DNA of 6,140 nucleotides, taken from positions 1 to 6,140 of the forward strand of contig SBBV01000297.1 in NCBI GenBank assembly GCA_005240015.1. The letters are read 5' to 3'. Each line of letters opens with the position of its first letter. Position 1 is the stretch's first letter. The DNA comes from Candidatus Odyssella thessalonicensis (GTDB taxonomy: Bacteria; Pseudomonadota; Alphaproteobacteria; Bin65). Position numbers and translations under genes: made by a program. The notes under the pieces are model-generated. The model had not been told where the DNA came from. It made no database searches and worked only from the letters and a program-made list of their open reading frames with translations. Positions 5,371 through 6,140 of the stretch are shown here, piece by piece.

Positions 5371-6084
5371 ATGGCTCGCCCCATCATCGGCATCACGCTC
5401 GATTCGGAGCCGCCCGGCGGCTATTCGAAGTTTCCCTGGTATGCGCTGCGCGAGAACTATTTCGCGGCGGTGACGGCGGCGGGCGGCCTGCCGGTAGCCC
5501 TTCCGCACGAGCCTCCAATGGCTGCGGCCTATCTCGACGAGATCGACGGCCTCGTCGTGACGGGCGGCGCCTTCGACGTCGATCCCGCCTTCTATGGCGG
5601 CGGCGCCAAGCACGCGACCGTCAAGACCAAGGATCGGCGCACCGCATTCGAATTGGCGGTCACCAAGGGCGCGCTCGAGCGCGACATGCCGGTGCTCGGC
5701 ATCTGCGGCGGCCAGCAGCTCCTGCACGTGGTGCTGGGCGGCACGCTGATCCAGCACATTCCCGAAGCGGTGCCCCAGGCGCTCGCGCACGAGCAGCCCA
5801 ATCCGCGCGATCAGGCCGGACACGAGGTCAAGGTCGTGCCGGGCACGCTGCTGCACCGCATCGTCGGCGCCGAGTCGCTCGCCGTGAACAGCGCCCATCA
5901 CCAGGCGGCGAAGGACGTGCCGGAGGGCGTCGTCGTCGATGCGCTGGCGCCCGACGGTGTCATCGAGGGCATCGAGGCGCCGCGCTACCGCTTCTGCCTC
6001 GGCGTGCAGTGGCACCCCGAGTTCCACATCAGCGAAGGCGATCGCAAGATCTTCACCGCGTTCGTCGAAGCCGCGAAGAAATGA
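5371..6084 (+). CDS. Class I glutamine amidotransferase-like hydrolase (peptidase C26, PuuD-like)
   Basis: This gene encodes 237 residues and belongs to the gamma-glutamyl hydrolase group of class I glutamine amidotransferases. Such enzymes cleave gamma-glutamyl amide bonds through a Cys-His-Glu triad; PuuD, for example, releases GABA from gamma-glutamyl-GABA in putrescine breakdown. The N terminus RPIIGITLD (3-11) is typical of the family, and GLVVTGGAFDVDPAFYG (60-76) matches its GG.D..P..Y motif. The nucleophile is C112 in LGICGGQQLL (109-118), followed by GGTLIQHI (123-130). VNSAHHQA (172-179) is the conserved NS.H.Q motif, and H215 and E217 in GVQWHPEF complete the triad. All catalytic residues are intact and the length is normal. 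There is no strong ribosome binding site before the ATG. No putrescine or amino acid catabolism genes are in the window, so the real substrate is open. The family call is firm; the specific activity is not. Confidence 0.9.
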   Translation: MARPIIGITLDSEPPGGYSKFPWYALRENYFAAVTAAGGLPVALPHEPPMAAAYLDEIDGLVVTGGAFDVDPAFYGGGAKHATVKTKDRRTAFELAVTKGALERDMPVLGICGGQQLLHVVLGGTLIQHIPEAVPQALAHEQPNPRDQAGHEVKVVPGTLLHRIVGAESLAVNSAHHQAAKDVPEGVVVDALAPDGVIEGIEAPRYRFCLGVQWHPEFHISEGDRKIFTAFVEAAKK

Positions 6085-6103
6085 CTCGGCGCCAATTCCT
6101 TAT

Positions 6104-6140
6104 CGTCATCCCGACCGAAGCGAGCCGCTCTTGCGGCTCC
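6104..6140. repeat. Start of a probable dispersed palindromic repeat (cut by the window edge)
   Basis: CGTCATCCCGACCGAAGCGAG (6104-6124) resembles the opening of intergenic palindromic repeats common in alphaproteobacterial genomes, which often begin CGTCATCCCG; that resemblance is from memory. It runs into a perfect stem, GAGCCGC (6122-6128) with GCGGCTC (6133-6139) around TCTT. It starts 20 bases after the hydrolase stop codon and so could also serve as its transcript end, but the sequence past 6140 is not visible. Confidence 0.5.

Overview
The window is GC-rich chromosomal DNA with strong G/C bias at third codon positions. It is ordinary bacterial gene content, and the gene set and codon style fit an alphaproteobacterium. 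That placement is an impression from the proteins; no phylogenetic marker here fixes it. There is no phage gene, transposase, CRISPR array or toxin-antitoxin pair.

Left part (1-2715): the 3' end of a PolX-type DNA polymerase gene runs in from the left edge. Its PHP nuclease domain has lost several metal-binding histidines. A strong imperfect hairpin follows, then a tiny gene for a secreted protein (plus strand). Converging on it is a minus-strand gene for a two-helix membrane protein of unknown function. Divergent from that gene is one for a secreted, tyrosine-rich, repetitive protein that ends at a textbook rho-independent terminator.

Middle part (2716-4651): a convergent gap with three hairpins leads to a minus-strand divergent peptide deformylase-like gene. 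Upstream of it, on the same strand, is a complete tRNA-Ala(CGC) gene with encoded CCA. Next comes a class I SAM-dependent methyltransferase gene.

Right part (4648-6140): the methyltransferase start overlaps the stop of tadA, the tRNA adenosine deaminase gene, by 4 bases, so the two are probably translated together. The divergent gap between tadA and a plus-strand class I glutamine amidotransferase-like hydrolase (peptidase C26, PuuD-like) holds an 84-base nested inverted repeat and a 7-bp/7-bp inverted repeat placed like an operator. The window ends inside what looks like a dispersed palindromic repeat.

Functionally, tadA, tRNA-Ala and the deformylase-like gene all touch translation, but nothing shows that they form a system. 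I did not find a convincing new multi-gene system. The points most worth following are the degenerate PHP site of PolX, the divergent deformylase, the Tyr-rich secreted protein and the palindromic elements.
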